64,000 nt of DNA. It comes from Turbatrix aceti. Lineage: Eukaryota > Nematoda > Chromadorea > Rhabditida > Panagrolaimidae. The position numbers and the translations under genes were made by a program. The stretch's first letter is position 1, and every line of letters begins with the position of its first letter. Shown here in pieces: positions 11,436 through 23,231 of this stretch. Below the pieces are notes generated by a model. That model was not told the DNA's origin and did not search any database. It worked only from the letters and a program-made list of their open reading frames with translations. The DNA lies in assembly GCA_963969345.1 (NCBI GenBank), contig OZ017766.1, positions 744,001-808,000 of the forward strand. The letters are read 5' to 3'.

Positions 11436-11599
11436 AACTTTACTGAACATCAACGGTTCTACAGCGTAACAAGTCACCATAACAACAAGAAAACCAAAAA
11501 GTGATCAAAAAAGGGATTCAGTGGCAAAAAAGGCAGAAAACGCGTTGTTCATGATTACCTTGTATAATAGACTTCCTGCTCTTCCAGACAGTCGAAACT

Positions 11600-12174
11600 C
11601 TAGAAGATGGAAGCCTCTTCAGGGGTTATGCCGTACTCAGCAAGAGTCTCAGCAGTGTGGCGCTTGTAGCCAAAGAGGTCGGCGATCTCAGTGCTCTTGT
11701 AGTTGGCGATCATGCAGACGATGACACGAGCGAAGAACGAAATGAGCGGCTGGCAGTTGAGGTAATCGATGAGATTAGCCGTCTCAATAAGGAGCGGGTG
11801 ATCCGCTTTCTTGTAGTTCTGCACAAGCCTAAAAATAGCAATTTATAATAAAATCCAGATATATACCTAAAGAAAACATACTGTTCAGCCAGACCATCCT
11901 TGCGAATCGCTTGTCCGCGGCACAGCTCAGCCAGGGTGTCCGAACCTTCGAGGCCCTTGAGAAAGTCGCGGAGAATCTCGAAAGACTCCTTAGAGTAATC
12001 ATTGATCGGGATGTCGAAGGAGTCGTTGTCCGCGGGGAGGGTAGACGACAAATCCTTGACCATGGCGAAGAGATCAACAGCGTACTTGGGGAGCACGTAG
12101 GAAGCATCACCGAACACCAAACGCACGTTGGAATCCTCGGTCGAAGGAGCGGAGGAAGCAGTCGAGGTAGCCAT
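11600..12174 (-). CDS. skr-like: Skp1-related protein, SCF ubiquitin ligase adaptor
   Basis: Two exons, 12174-11882 and 11828-11600, encode 173 aa, near the family's usual 160-175. The N-terminal half has the POZ/BTB-like fold pattern (VRLVFGDASYVLPKYAVDL, a short acidic loop, then FDIPINDYSKESFEILRDFL). The C-terminal half has the Skp1 helices (LIETANLIDYLNCQPLISFF, then STEIADLFGY). Skp1 links cullin-1 to F-box proteins; nematodes have expanded this family as skr genes. This copy is divergent: it lacks the usual C-terminal WCE tail and ends PEEASIF. The intron starts with a consensus GTATGT. A 3' splice site (ttttcag, exon from 12202) lies 28 bp before the start with no obvious partner donor, so it may receive a spliced leader. 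Confidence 0.82.
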
Positions 12175-12616
12175 ATCGGCAAATCGAACGAAGCAGAGAA
12201 GTCTGAAAACGCACGAATGTTACATCATAGAACAAAATGAACGCCAAAGGAAACGAAGGTCACTTGCCGCTACAGAACAAAAACTAGCGATTGATGTGCA
12301 ATGGGCTTCGCAAGAGAAAGCGCGCCACAAAAAGCAAAAGCAAGAGACAAAAACAAAAAAGTCGCCGAAAGAACCCATGGTGCGCACGCACAGCGGCTAG
12401 GTACGTTGTAGTTTGCTTGGAAAATTCCATTCGCTAGAAAAGTGCCGGCCCGAGACAGGGGTGCCCAAAATAATAAACAGTAAAGACAAATTTGTTAAAA
12501 ACACAAATTCTATGTTTAAAAAACCTCTGGCCGAAGCAGCAACTTTTTGTTTCAAAAAGTTAATTTTTCAAGTGTTTTAGGAACACCGTTCAATTTTCAA
12601 ATTTTGATATTGTAAC
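12175..12616. other. Intergenic upstream of the Skp1-like gene
   Basis: About 440 bp with the presumed promoter and 5' leader of the minus-strand Skp1-like gene. Its first 200 bp are A-rich on the plus strand. No other gene seen. Confidence 0.4.
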
Positions 12617-12896
12617 CAGACATGAAAATGGCCCGAAGCCCGGCCCGGACCGGGCTTGGGCTGGCCTGTGACTTTTCAGTAGGCCCGGAAAAGCCCGTTT
12701 TGGCCCGGTATTTAATAAATAATGTAAAAAATTATAAAAGTTTACTGTATTTTGGTTATTTTTAACAAAATTTAGTCTCTACAGATAGAAAACATGGTAT
12801 TTTGAATAAAAACGAGTTATTTATGTCATTTATATAACGATTGGCTGCTATTTTTTGGATAAAAATTCGAAAAAAAACAAGGATAATGGGGCCGGG
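12617..12896. repeat. CAGACATGAAAA-type element, second copy
   Basis: Starts CAGACATGAAAATGGCCC with repeated GGCCCGG motifs; the AT-rich body at 12755-12870 is the reverse complement of 890-1010. The right end is not resolved: it appears to be cut near 12896, where a different GC-rich sequence containing atccggg motifs begins and runs to about 13150. Confidence 0.6.
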
Positions 12897-13156
12897 GTAT
12901 CAGCCGCCCCATTTTCCGTGATTGTTGCAAAGTATCCGTGCATTTTTGAAATATCCGGGCATTTGGACCGGTCCCGGCCTGGATGCAAGCGAAAAACGCG
13001 CGGAGCTGCTCAAAAGGATGATACTGTCAAAAGCGTGCTGGATACTCGTACTCGTTTCCGGGCATTTTTGCAGGTATCCGCATTTCGATCCTGGGTGCAT
13101 ACTGCAAGTACTGTACCTTGCAACATTCGCGTACGTTCCTTATCAAATTCCGCCTT

Positions 13157-13185
13157 GCGATGAGATCGCGATGAGATCGCGATGA
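13157..13185. repeat. Short tandem repeat of gatgagatcgc
   Basis: About two and a half perfect copies of an 11-bp unit, gatgagatcgc, in otherwise unique DNA. Confidence 0.75.
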
Positions 13186-14209
13186 GTCATAGCTGATAGT
13201 GGTATCGGTTAATGCATTCCCGAGGGCATCAACAGCTGAATTTTTTGCATGGTATCGTTTCCGGGTGATCAGCTAAATGTAGTTTGTTAGCCTGCCTCGA
13301 AAAAGGTATATAAATAGTGGTTTATCGAAATACAATCCGTTTTACTTTCCTATTTTTTGAACAGCAATGTCCTTGAGATTTCTGTGCGGTGTTGAATTCT
13401 TGCTTATCAGCGGGATACCGGGTCATAGTTTGCAAAAACGACGCATAAGGGCTCGTTTTAACGACGGAACATTTCATTCTGACTTTATACATCATTTTTT
13501 GTCGGATTTTATTTCATTTTTGCAAATTAAACAACCCTAATTTGGAGTTTTCAAGGTTTATAGCCCGTAAAATGTTTGGTGCCGTTGACCGTTCATTTTT
13601 TAGCTAGGCATGTCGCGTTGCTTTTTTTTCTACGATTTGTCAGCGAGCAATACATCGGAAAGAAGCTCGATTGTCTAGCATGTGCTTTTTTCTCCGTGTC
13701 CTTTGTTCCGGCTGTACGAGTAACGGTATTTCTGAGAATTTGAACTGACGGTTTTTTCTTCAATGCATCGTCGGAATGACTGATTGGCATTAGTCGAGGA
13801 ATTCGCCATTTGCCTCGTCGATCGTTACACCAGCAGGATCGATGTGATAGGTGTAAATAGATTGCATAAGTCGTGCTCTACGTAAATGAATGCAATGTTT
13901 GTCAGTCCCTTCTGTACGGCGGCCCGTTTTGTGTTTCTTGGCTGCAAACTATTTAACGAATGTATAGAATGGTTTTCATGGTTATTTGATTAGACACGCA
14001 ATCTCTCCCCTCCTTCCCGCAGCAAACGAGCGTGCCTAATACATGGCTCAACTTTAATATCACTGGCTGATGACCGAATGACCATCGAATGAGGGGGGAG
14101 ACCATTCCCCTTTCCTTCCAAAGGGTCTAGGATAGTTGACTGACACAGGAGTTGTCGGTTGCGGCTGACTGACCAACTCTGAGGTGTGGGGGTGCCGGAA
14201 ACTTAAAAC

Positions 14210-14518
14210 CAGAGGTGGCAATCCGAAATTCCAGAATTTTCAACTTTTTAGGTGTCATTGCTCGGTTTTTTGTTCTTTTTGTCTGCGATCACTTTATCAG
14301 GGTTCGAAGAGACCCAAACATTGTTTTTAGTCGAATTATTCATTAAGATTGAATGTTTTTTCCTTGCAGATGAATGATCCAATCCGGATGATTATTCTTC
14401 GGATTATCCGAAATTGGACAAAATATATGTTAAAACGAATTATTCGACTAAAAAGAATGTGCGGGTTCCCTCTAACCCTGATAAAATGAAATTCCGGAAT
14501 TTCGAATTGCCATTTCTG
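14210..14518. mobile_element. Palindromic MITE, about 309 bp
   Basis: Left end CAGAGGTGGCAATCCGAAAT and right end complement CAGAAATGGCAATTCGAAAT. Inner arms match too: TTATCAGGGTTCGAAGAG against the complement of CTCTAACCCTGATAA, and AGTCGAATTATTC against its complement. The flanks cttaaaac and cttgttaa are only half matched, so the target duplication is not convincing. CAG ends and size suggest a hAT-type MITE. Confidence 0.65.
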
Positions 14519-15400
14519 CTTGTTAAGCGGTAAAAAATCGCTGTAACCGGTTCAGTTGTATTTTACGATGTTTTTTTTGTTGCCAGTTATGTTTTTTACT
14601 CTCATAATTCCCGCGAAGTGCTCTCGCCTGGAAGGTCAACTGGATTGTCATTGAGTTAGTTAGCTGATCACCATTGAGCCCTGTCCCTTACGCAAGAGAG
14701 GACGTCTGCGTCAAGTGGTTCAACTAACCCCTCTATTGACAAAGAACTACTTGAACGACAACGCATCGGTGCTGGTGTTGTATATTTGTACGCGTAATTA
14801 CAATATGGGGGATGACCTGTCATCTGGTTGGTATCGTCAACTTTTATACGACTTTTTACGGGCGGTGAGGTTAGTTGCTCTGAAAAAGCCTTTGGTGGAT
14901 GTGAGGTATGTGCCAGATGTCAGGGGTGTAAGCGAAATGCGTAATGTATACGGGCTAGCCCGTTTACACCCCAAATATCCAACCTTTCTGTTTGCATACG
15001 GAATAATTTCAATTTTTTATCTGTTTCGACCGGATGTATCAGGCTGCCAGGCCAAATAACTCCGAGTCCATCTCGTCGCAATAAAATTACCGGTCGCCAG
15101 TCATTCGTCATTGCCACCGCAGTTCTTGGTCAATTGTTACCCGACCGATTACGCGCACACCACCCGGGCCCGGGTGGAGGATGGATGATGAACGAACGGG
15201 AGGGGACCGCACGATTATTGTTGCGGGCGTCTTGAGATGAGGTCAAGTTCTGCGCAGTCAGGGGGGGTTGAAAGTGAGTGACCAGGGAAGGAGGCCATGC
15301 TACTGCTATAGAACCTCGATGGAAGCAGCAGTGCTAACGATATCTTCCACAAGTATGTGATAACTGATAGGTTGAATGTTTTTTCCTTGCAGTTATCCAT

Positions 15401-15491
15401 CAGAGTTGTCGTTCGAGCGCTCGAACTCGACCGAATTTTCGAGCGGAGTCGAGCGGCTCGACTCGACAGTTTTGGCTCGCTCGACAACTCT
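15401..15491. repeat. GAGC-rich hairpin element
   Basis: CAGAGTTGTCG at the left is mirrored by CGACAACTCT at the right. The interior is a run of CGAGC/GCTCG motifs able to fold back. Related sequences lie at 60821-60999 and 52103-52197, and weakly in the THOC6-like intron 2. Confidence 0.6.
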
Positions 15492-17557
15492 TTCGTGGAT
15501 CTAACAAGCGGCTAGAAACACGGTACGAGCATGACTGACTGAAGCGACCGGACTGATGTGAGTGAAGCCGAGGTCACCGCTGCTCCTCTTTCTTTGTCTT
15601 GTTACTGACCATTCATCTTTCTAGGTATTGTCGGCAGGTCGTGCGCCCGCGCAGCAGGCGATATTTATAATACACAACAACCTTCTATTGGAAAGATTGA
15701 ACTGCGGGATGTTTGTATTTGTTTACCTGGGTACCTGCTGTTTTGGCTTGTTTTAGGTGAATCGCCGCAGTTGCGTAAAATTTGATTGTTAGTTGATTTG
15801 TGTAAATTTTTTTGGCTTTCTGTTTTTTTGTTGAATTGACTATTAACAATGCGTACATGTGAAGTGCTAAAAGTTAAACGCCCACTAATTTGCTACGCCA
15901 TGTTTTTGCTGATTCGAATCAGGTTTCGCTTCACGATTGCTAACATTTTTTTGCCGTAAAAAACATTGTGGAGCAACAATGGTTCCATCCGCAGATGCAT
16001 CCGGTGTTATCAGTCAAATCTGGACTGCACTAATTTTTCTTCTTTATGTTGGGTTTTTACGAATCATTTCATGTCTGGTGTCAAAGAGGGGGCTTATTTT
16101 GTGAGAACTAATATTTTCTCTGTTTGGCTTTAGGAGATGCGAATGGAATGCGTTTCACTCGAAAAGCCAGCGATAGTCGTCGTCGTTCAGCCGGTAGTAG
16201 TAGCATAGAACGCATAAAACAGAGTGTCACCAGATGAATGAATGACCGCTGGCTAGGTGTAACACGCGTTGCCCGCGCAAGGAACGGAAAGGTAGGTGGG
16301 TGGGGCTTTAGGGGTTCCGCTTGCATGCTTTAAGCTGGCAGGCAGTGGCGTACACTCCCTGACCACTGGAGAGTGGTGTTTGTACCTGGCGGCCAACAGG
16401 AACGACCTCTTGGCTTGCTAACCATAGCCATTGCATAGTAACTGCTGGTCACTCTAGACACACAAGCTGGGTGGCAACTGCGCGAGCGCGTGCTTGCGCA
16501 CCGCGACGCTCCCTAGACGGGTGGAGTTTCATTTCCGCCGCTCAGCTACTTGTCTTGTCTTGCGGTTGGTTCTCCAGCTACTTGAGGCAGGTAGCTAGCT
16601 ATCCGTTCGGGATGCTCGTTGTACCATCAATGGTTTTACAACGCTTTTAATGCGGTGTTGGCGGGCTTTTGATCTTTTTATAGAAGACAGAAAAGGCACA
16701 GAAGAGTACTCTACAACTTGGATGAAATATTTTTTCGTTCGGCGCAAACATTCGTTGTTTATTTTGAAATGTGTTCCAGTGTCAGGGGTATGATATCAAC
16801 ATTTAGTCTTACCTATTTTAGTCGTCCCACCTGTTTGATGACTCACTATTTTCTGTGATAGCTCGTGTTATGGCTTTCCTGTCTAAGCTTGCTCCGAATG
16901 TCAACTGATGCTTGCATTGACGCGTCGGAGGGTAATCAAAATCAGGGTTTGGTCAATGTTGTCTTGAAGGTGAGTAGGAAGGACGGAGGATGATTTAACG
17001 CGTCTTCGTCTTTGTTGTCTTCGTCGCATACATACCCAGAGGGAAGGAGAGAAGGAAGTCTCTTTCTTGTAAGCGACGACGACGATCCTCAAATAAAATT
17101 CATGATTAAGGTTGACCAGATGTACTACATGCATGATCAACTGCTGTTTGTCCCGTGCTGTTCAGGCAACCGTTTGGTTGCAGTTTTTGCTTTCATTGAC
17201 CTTTTCATTGTTGTTAGCCAAAGCTGCAGCATTCGTTTCAATTTTTTATGTTTTGTTTTATCGTGTGCGAATCGAATTCCCCGAAAATTGTTCATCCGGT
17301 TTTGTGGTCAGTATTTAAATTCTTTTATTATCTTTTACCAGTGTCCGTGACAAACAATTTTTTATTACTTATATTTTTCATTTTACATTTTAGGGCCTGA
17401 ACAACTGAAAAACTTCCAGAGTCACGTAGATGTGGCCTGGAGGGTGACTGCCACCTTTCGTCAAAAACTTTTATCTTTTGTTCACTTTTACCTCCTGAAC
17501 ACACATCGGCAGCCAGGATAAAGCTACTAAAATTATCACAGAGGGTGCGGTATCACT

Positions 17558-20500
17558 ATGTGCGGATGCTGTTCATGCGCGTCATCGCCCACCCGTTGCA
17601 CGCTTATTTTCATTCTTGTGCTCTGGCTTGTACTCTGCTGTGCCAGGCAAGCTTTTGATCTCATTGGCAGGCTTTGGATACCTGTTGCTTTTGATTTGTT
17701 ACAGGTTTGTTATTATTGGGGGTATTCAGAATTTTGGGGATAGCAGAAAGTGAGATTTTATGGCTTCTTAGGTGCTGAACAATTTTTTTATGATCATTTT
17801 TAATTTTCAAAATCAAGTTTTGCACTTTCTTGTAACTTTTTTTTTGTCAAATACTGCGTCAATTTCGTCAAATATTTACGCAACTTGTCATTTTTTAAAA
17901 ACTTTTAAATTGAAGGTTTTACTTGCCGACGAAAAAAACATTTTGCAGTAGTAATTTAATCCTGTGATCAAGTGACCAAGCTCGGACTAAAAATGCGTAG
18001 CATCTTGTGTAAACAGGCAGCGAGCACAAAAATGACCGATCCAATTTAGTTTTTTTTGTTGTGAGATACTGCTACTACTACCCGATCCAAATGGTCAATA
18101 GAAAAGTTTTTTCTTCTCGGATCCCTTCGTTAATCCAGCGCCCAATGAAATTGAGTTTGACGTAATTTAGCTGTCTAACGAGTAAGGGTCTTTTTTCATT
18201 GCTGTTCAGTTAAAATAAGGACTTAGCTAGTCTGTGACCCGATACGAAGATAAGAGGCAAGCAATGAACAGATAAGTGCGGGGCAGCAAAAAAATATAAT
18301 CTAAAGGGAAAACGACTTGCTTTTATTACATTTTTCTTTGCAAATCACTGTTAATCGTAATCCCCATTTTTTGCAACTCATGATCTGTCAATCATGTCCG
18401 TTTTCATTTTTTTCTGCAACCCATAAAAGATCGCTATGCTGAACAACGACTTTCCCTGCTAATAACCCTACTCCGGTCAACTTTTCTGGTGTCAATTACT
18501 TTTTTAGTTCAGGCAAGACGAGGAGCAGGGAAGAATATGGACACTTCTAGCTTGTCTCACAAATCTGTCTTACTTGCTTGGTTGGAGCCTGCTACCATGT
18601 TGTGAACCAACAGCGTTTTAGGAGAGGTACCGGTTACCCCGTAGGCTCTATAGTTTCACTTTCAAAGTTGTTTGACAAGTTCATAATGGGATGCAGGGAT
18701 GCCTGCGGTACCAGAAAGCAAATGAAAATGCGGGATTAAAAAATCATTTTTATTTTAAGGCTATTCACAAAATTATTTTGCTTTTTTAACACCATACGAT
18801 TTTTTGTAAGCATTTGTAATTTCCAATTTTCTTGGTTTTGAAAGTACACAGTTACGGTTCTCTTCTGTCACTACCGGTGCTGCTTCTTTTTTTCTTTTTC
18901 AACGTCATCTGATAATTGTTTGCACAAAGAGTTGATGACCAAGCGTTCTGACTTTGTTGACCACTGTGTTGCTCCTACTATTTCTCCTTTTTTCTACCAT
19001 TTCCCTCTTCCTTGAGGATAGGCGAGTTTTTTTGGGGGGAGGGGGTAACAAGTGTATTTATTGAAATGAGATGCATCAAAAAGGCGGAAGGAAGGAAGTT
19101 GTAGCATGAGTAAGTGTAGTTTACATTAACCGTCAACCGACCGAGCGACTGACTATTTGATGTGATGTGATACGGTCGAAATTGAAATCGCAAGCAAGTG
19201 CGTACTAGCCGGATATGTTTTTATGTTTTTGATTGCATCAAATTTCCGTGCCACTTGATTGAGGGAGAGCCAAATAGTGATACACTGAAACATGAAAATT
19301 GATTGCATTATTATTTTTTAATTTGGAAATAACGCATCGTTTAATTAAAAATACGACAAAACTTTTTTGCGTTTCAAGGTATAGAGGGTAGGCATCCGCG
19401 GCAAACAGATATGAACGACTGTTACTCTTGATTATCAATTTTTGACAAAAACAACAAAAGCTGCTGACACTAGAAACATGTTTTCAGATTCTAGCATGTA
19501 TAACTGGTCTTTTTGCTTCTGGACAACAGCGTTTTTCCCTCCTCGTGGCCCTGACATTAGCTTGCGTGATCTCTATGGCCTACAACGCCATCATTCTGTC
19601 GTGGTATGCAGGCTGGCTTGGTGACAGGTCCGGACCACTCCTGAGCGCAGGCCTTCCCTATTCTCACAGCTTCTTCCTCCGATACACGCCGTCCTGCAAA
19701 TCACAGTTCAACCTGACGACTTCCCGCTGGGAACAGTCGACAAACTGTATCGTGCCGTACTACAACATCGAGGGCATTCAAGCGCTCATTCACATAATCC
19801 TCGCTCTCGTTACGGCAGTTCTCGCATTGCTGTTGGGCTGCGAGAGACGGCAACGGGATCAACGAATCCGACGGGGAGGCAAAGTTCGTCTGGAAGGCGG
19901 GGATGGAAGCACAAGTGATACTGCGTCTACAGTCAGCGGTGCGACCACAAGCACCAGTCCTGGAAGGTCGATGCCGAAGCTCAACGAATCTCATCAGGCT
20001 CCGGAACCCATCTATGGGGAAGCAGAACCACCTGGAAATTTCAAATGTTTTCCCCCACCCCCACCGGATTCCATAAACGACGTCAGCAGCGGGTACATGA
20101 ATAGCAGCTATGAGGCATCCTCTCCCCCACCTGCTGTATCTGTAGCGGCTCCAGTTCCGGTGTTCGCTCCGATGCCGAAGAAGGGAATTCTTTCATCCAA
20201 ACGTAAGTATACGGAGAACCAACAAGCACCCCGACCGAAGAGTCAGATGACAACCCGCCGGTGTGATGAAGACTACTCATCTGTAACCACTTCCGATTCA
20301 TTTTCCTCCAATCGGCGCCGTCGAGCTTCTTCGTCGCCCAAAATGAAGCGGCAGAGTGCGTTGGATGCCACAGGCGACTACTCGGAAAGCAACTCGTCTA
20401 CCGGCAGACAGTACAGCAAGATGAGGAAAAAGTCGAAAGCTTCGACGTACGTCAATACACCTGGCTCGAGGCCCCAATCCATGGCGGAGAAAAGGCTCTC

Positions 20501-21620
20501 GCAAGCCGCAGCCGAGCAACTCAGAAGAGAATCGCTATTGAATAGTACCGGCAAGGACGACGACGGATACCTGGAATACGTCCGAAGTCCTGACAGGCCA
20601 CCTCAGCCGACATCGCTGATTACATTTGACCCAAAGTCATCCAGTAGCCAGGTGTTCAAGGTCACAGAGCACCTGGAGGATGCCGGAATCGAGGACGACA
20701 TGGACTTCGACGGCGGCGGATACTACGAAGCCGCCGATCATGACGATGATCAGCGATCTGTCAAGTCGGACTCCAATGCCTACCGTGAAGTCATTGATTT
20801 CGGGGTTAAGCTTTGCAGTGGACGTACTACGTCCCAAGATTCTGTACCGTCGATTCGGGCGCCGACACTGATGACTTCCGGCCAGCAAGGCATGGACAGC
20901 GGGCATCCGTCGACTTCGACAACGCATAGCTCGTCTTCGGACTGGAGTCAGGCTGGAATTGGCATCGCTGTGCCTTCGCAATCAACTCGCATTTCATCGG
21001 CAAGCGGTAGACCGGCTGTGGTGCCCCCACTCCCTCCTCACAATGGTCATCAGTCATCCCAAGTGCCGTTACGGACTGAGTACAGTGATGTGGAGAAGTA
21101 CAGTGGTATACCACTCGTCAAGACCGCCAGTTGTACAGGTGAGCAGGTTTTTAGTGTAGTTTAACTCGGCTGTCACCTTTCTGTTATAGATTATACTCGT
21201 CAACACAGCTTGCCATACCGCCTGCAGTATTCATCTTCTTCAGCCAGCGTCTACGATCCCAACACGCTGGTTTTACGTCCTTCCAGCAAAGTCTACCTCC
21301 CTACACAGCTTCCGTCAACGACATCTGTCCTCCGACAACGGCCGCAGCCTCCGAAGTCGCAGTCGACCACGCTTGACTCACTTCCTAGGCCACCCACGGC
21401 ACTCCTGCCACCAACACGCTTTTCGGCATACGCTGAGCTGTCGCACACTTACTTTCCTGCAACAACAACGGCAGGCAATGCAGCCAGCAGGTTTTCGGCG
21501 TCGACGGCGTCATACCGAACGTCAAGCGGGGGTGAATCTTTATCGTCATCCTCTGACGCGCCCAAAACACCGACGACACCTGGTGTTTTGCTTGCAAGCA
21601 GTACAGGTCTCATAGTGTAG
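17558..21620 (+). CDS. NKAIN-like protein (Na,K-ATPase beta-interacting) with long C-terminal tail
   Basis: Exons 17558-17704, 19488-21138 and 21190-21620; 742 aa. The N terminus has the family's cysteine cluster and first helix (MCGCCS..., TRCTLIFILVLWLVLCCARQ, FDLIGRLWIPVAFDLLQ). The second exon continues with two more helices (ILACITGLF..., LLVALTLACVISMAYNAIIL) and an extracellular loop with a cysteine pair. A fourth helix follows (IQALIHIILALVTAVLALLL) and ends in CERR near residue 176. This order and the loop match NKAIN proteins, four-TM membrane proteins that bind the beta subunit of the sodium pump, mainly in neurons. Vertebrate NKAINs are about 200 aa; here about 565 extra residues follow, rich in Ser, Pro and Thr with basic patches, probably a disordered cytoplasmic tail. 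The 1.78-kb intron 1 is the longest in any gene here. Stop TAG at 21618-21620. Confidence 0.85.
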
Positions 21621-22631
21621 TCACTTTTTAAGTGTGTGCCGTTAGTAGTTGTTGTATAGGAGGCTTTGATACTCACAAAACAAAAAAACAGACACCAATG
21701 TGCCACCACCCGGATTTTTGGACTTATCATGTGAAAACAATCGAATTTTAAATACTATCGTATACGAATTATTCATGTCAATCAGAGGTGATAAATTATG
21801 ATAAAATTGTGTATTGTTTTAAAAATTTATCATTCATTGAACAAAAGTTCTCGGTTGTTCAAAAGTGAGTTGTGTACTGTGTGTATATAATTGTCACAAA
21901 AAGTTTACTATATTCTGTACAATGCATTTTGTGACTCTGATTCATTTTTTCTTCAATGCTCTGTCAGACAACATGACGTTTAAGGAACTAATGTCTTTAA
22001 GTCATGAAAAAAATTTTAATTACAAAAAATTATAAAATTGGAAGACCATAAATTATAAAATTGAAAAATCTTTGGAGTCAGAATCATCAATTTACCTCAC
22101 TTGAATAAATTTGTATACAATAATATTTTTTTAATTTTGGTTCGCGTCAAGAGTACCGTGCTTTCGTGCATGTATTTTTGCATATTTTCTTCCAAAAAAC
22201 AGCAATGACTTTATCTCATTCGAGATTCAAATAGTTCCGGTTGTATGTATGCATGACAACAAAACTACGTATAAATTGGGTAGGCCAGGGGAAAGAGGAA
22301 CGGATAGAATTAAAAAACAGGGGAGTCATCGAAGAAGAAGAATGTTGAGAACTCGTCTTGTTTGTATGTGTGGTAAAGAGATGTGGTGGATGAAGTTATA
22401 AGTTGCCGGAAAAAGCCAGTAGAAGGACTAGGACGTGGCGCACTTGTTAGGTGAAGAGGGCGGCGTTTCAATAATCCAAGAGTTTGAGAAGCAGCTAGTT
22501 AAATAATGAAACAGATTTGATTTTATTGGTTAGTTAGTTTTTTGCCCAGCTGGTAGTTGACAGGATTCTGTGTTCCATGATCTCCCAAGTTTTATGTCTG
22601 TGTCTATTTTGCGTTGTGCTGTTTGCTGAAC
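21621..22631. other. Convergent intergenic region
   Basis: About 1 kb between the 3' ends of the NKAIN-like gene (+) and flp-16 (-). AT-rich and should contain both 3' UTRs. An AATAAA-type signal lies near 22103 on the plus strand. No gene seen. Confidence 0.5.
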
Positions 22632-23231
22632 TCAATCCGACTCTGGGATATGGCTGGGATCGCGTCCGAAGCGGACAAAGGTCTGTGCTCTCTTGCCGAA
22701 CCTCACGAAGGTCTGCGCGCGCTTGCCGAATCTGACGAACGGCTGTGCTCGCTTTTCAGGAGCAGCGCCCTCGGCTTCTGAGTATGCTAAAAAAGAGTCG
22801 TAAACGCGTTAAATATCCACTTATCACGAGATTCGTATGCATAACGTGCTCCCAAAGGGGGTGTTCGTTAGTCTGCTTTTCTAAGAAAAAGAAAGATACT
22901 TACAAATTGCACCGTTATTAGCATTTTCATGGTCTTGAGGGGCAATGGCAGCGTAGATTTCTTGGGCGCGGGCATTTTTCATGTTTTCGAGCTTGGTTTG
23001 ATCACGAATGGCACTGACGTAGTTTCGGAGGAGCTCTTCGATGTTCTCCGAGGCAGGCGCATACTGTCCTGAGTACCGTAAGGCGTAGGTGTTGACGTCA
23101 GAGATGGCATCCGCAGACGACTTCTTGTCTGAAGAGGATGAAGCCGGGGACACAGGGCCTCCCTCGGCAAAACACACCACCACGGCGAACACAAAACAGA
23201 CTACCAGATTTGAAGCTTGCATCCTAAACAT
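22632..23231 (-). CDS. flp-16: FMRFamide-like neuropeptide precursor, flp-16 type
   Basis: Exon 1 is 23231-22904 and exon 2 is 22786-22632, joined in phase 1, giving 160 aa (157 if the second ATG at 23222 is used; that start gives the better signal peptide). MQASNLVVCFVFAVVVCFAE is the secretion signal. A spacer region follows, then in exon 2 EKR-AQPFVRFGKR-AQTFVRFGKR-AQTFVRFGR and a short acidic tail. Each peptide ends in Gly for C-terminal amidation and is bounded by Lys-Arg, or Arg at the last. C. elegans flp-16 encodes AQTFVRFamide twice plus GQTFVRFamide, so the assignment is strong; the AQPFVRF variant is the difference here. The products act as secreted neuropeptides on G-protein-coupled receptors. 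Exon 2 is only 155 bp and no single open frame covers both exons, so the gene is easy to miss. Confidence 0.93.

Larger units (their letters stand above)
12897..17557. other. Long gene-free region upstream of the NKAIN-like gene
   Basis: 4.7 kb without a supported coding region. Contents: a GC-rich repeat-like stretch to 13150; a short tandem repeat of gatgagatcgc at 13157-13185; a TATA-like tatataaata near 13310; a palindromic MITE at 14210-14518; a hairpin at 15401-15491; and scattered T-rich tracts ending in ttgcag. It probably contains promoter and untranslated exons of the downstream neuronal-type gene. Confidence 0.4.

Noticed and set aside
11829..11866. A 38-bp intron in the Skp1-like gene
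   Set aside because: A donor 15 bp upstream (GTATGT) is a better consensus and keeps frame; the 53-bp intron was preferred.
14715..15059. 114-codon frame upstream of the NKAIN-like gene
   Set aside because: It begins with GTG; the first ATG comes much later. No splice signals, domain or composition supports coding.
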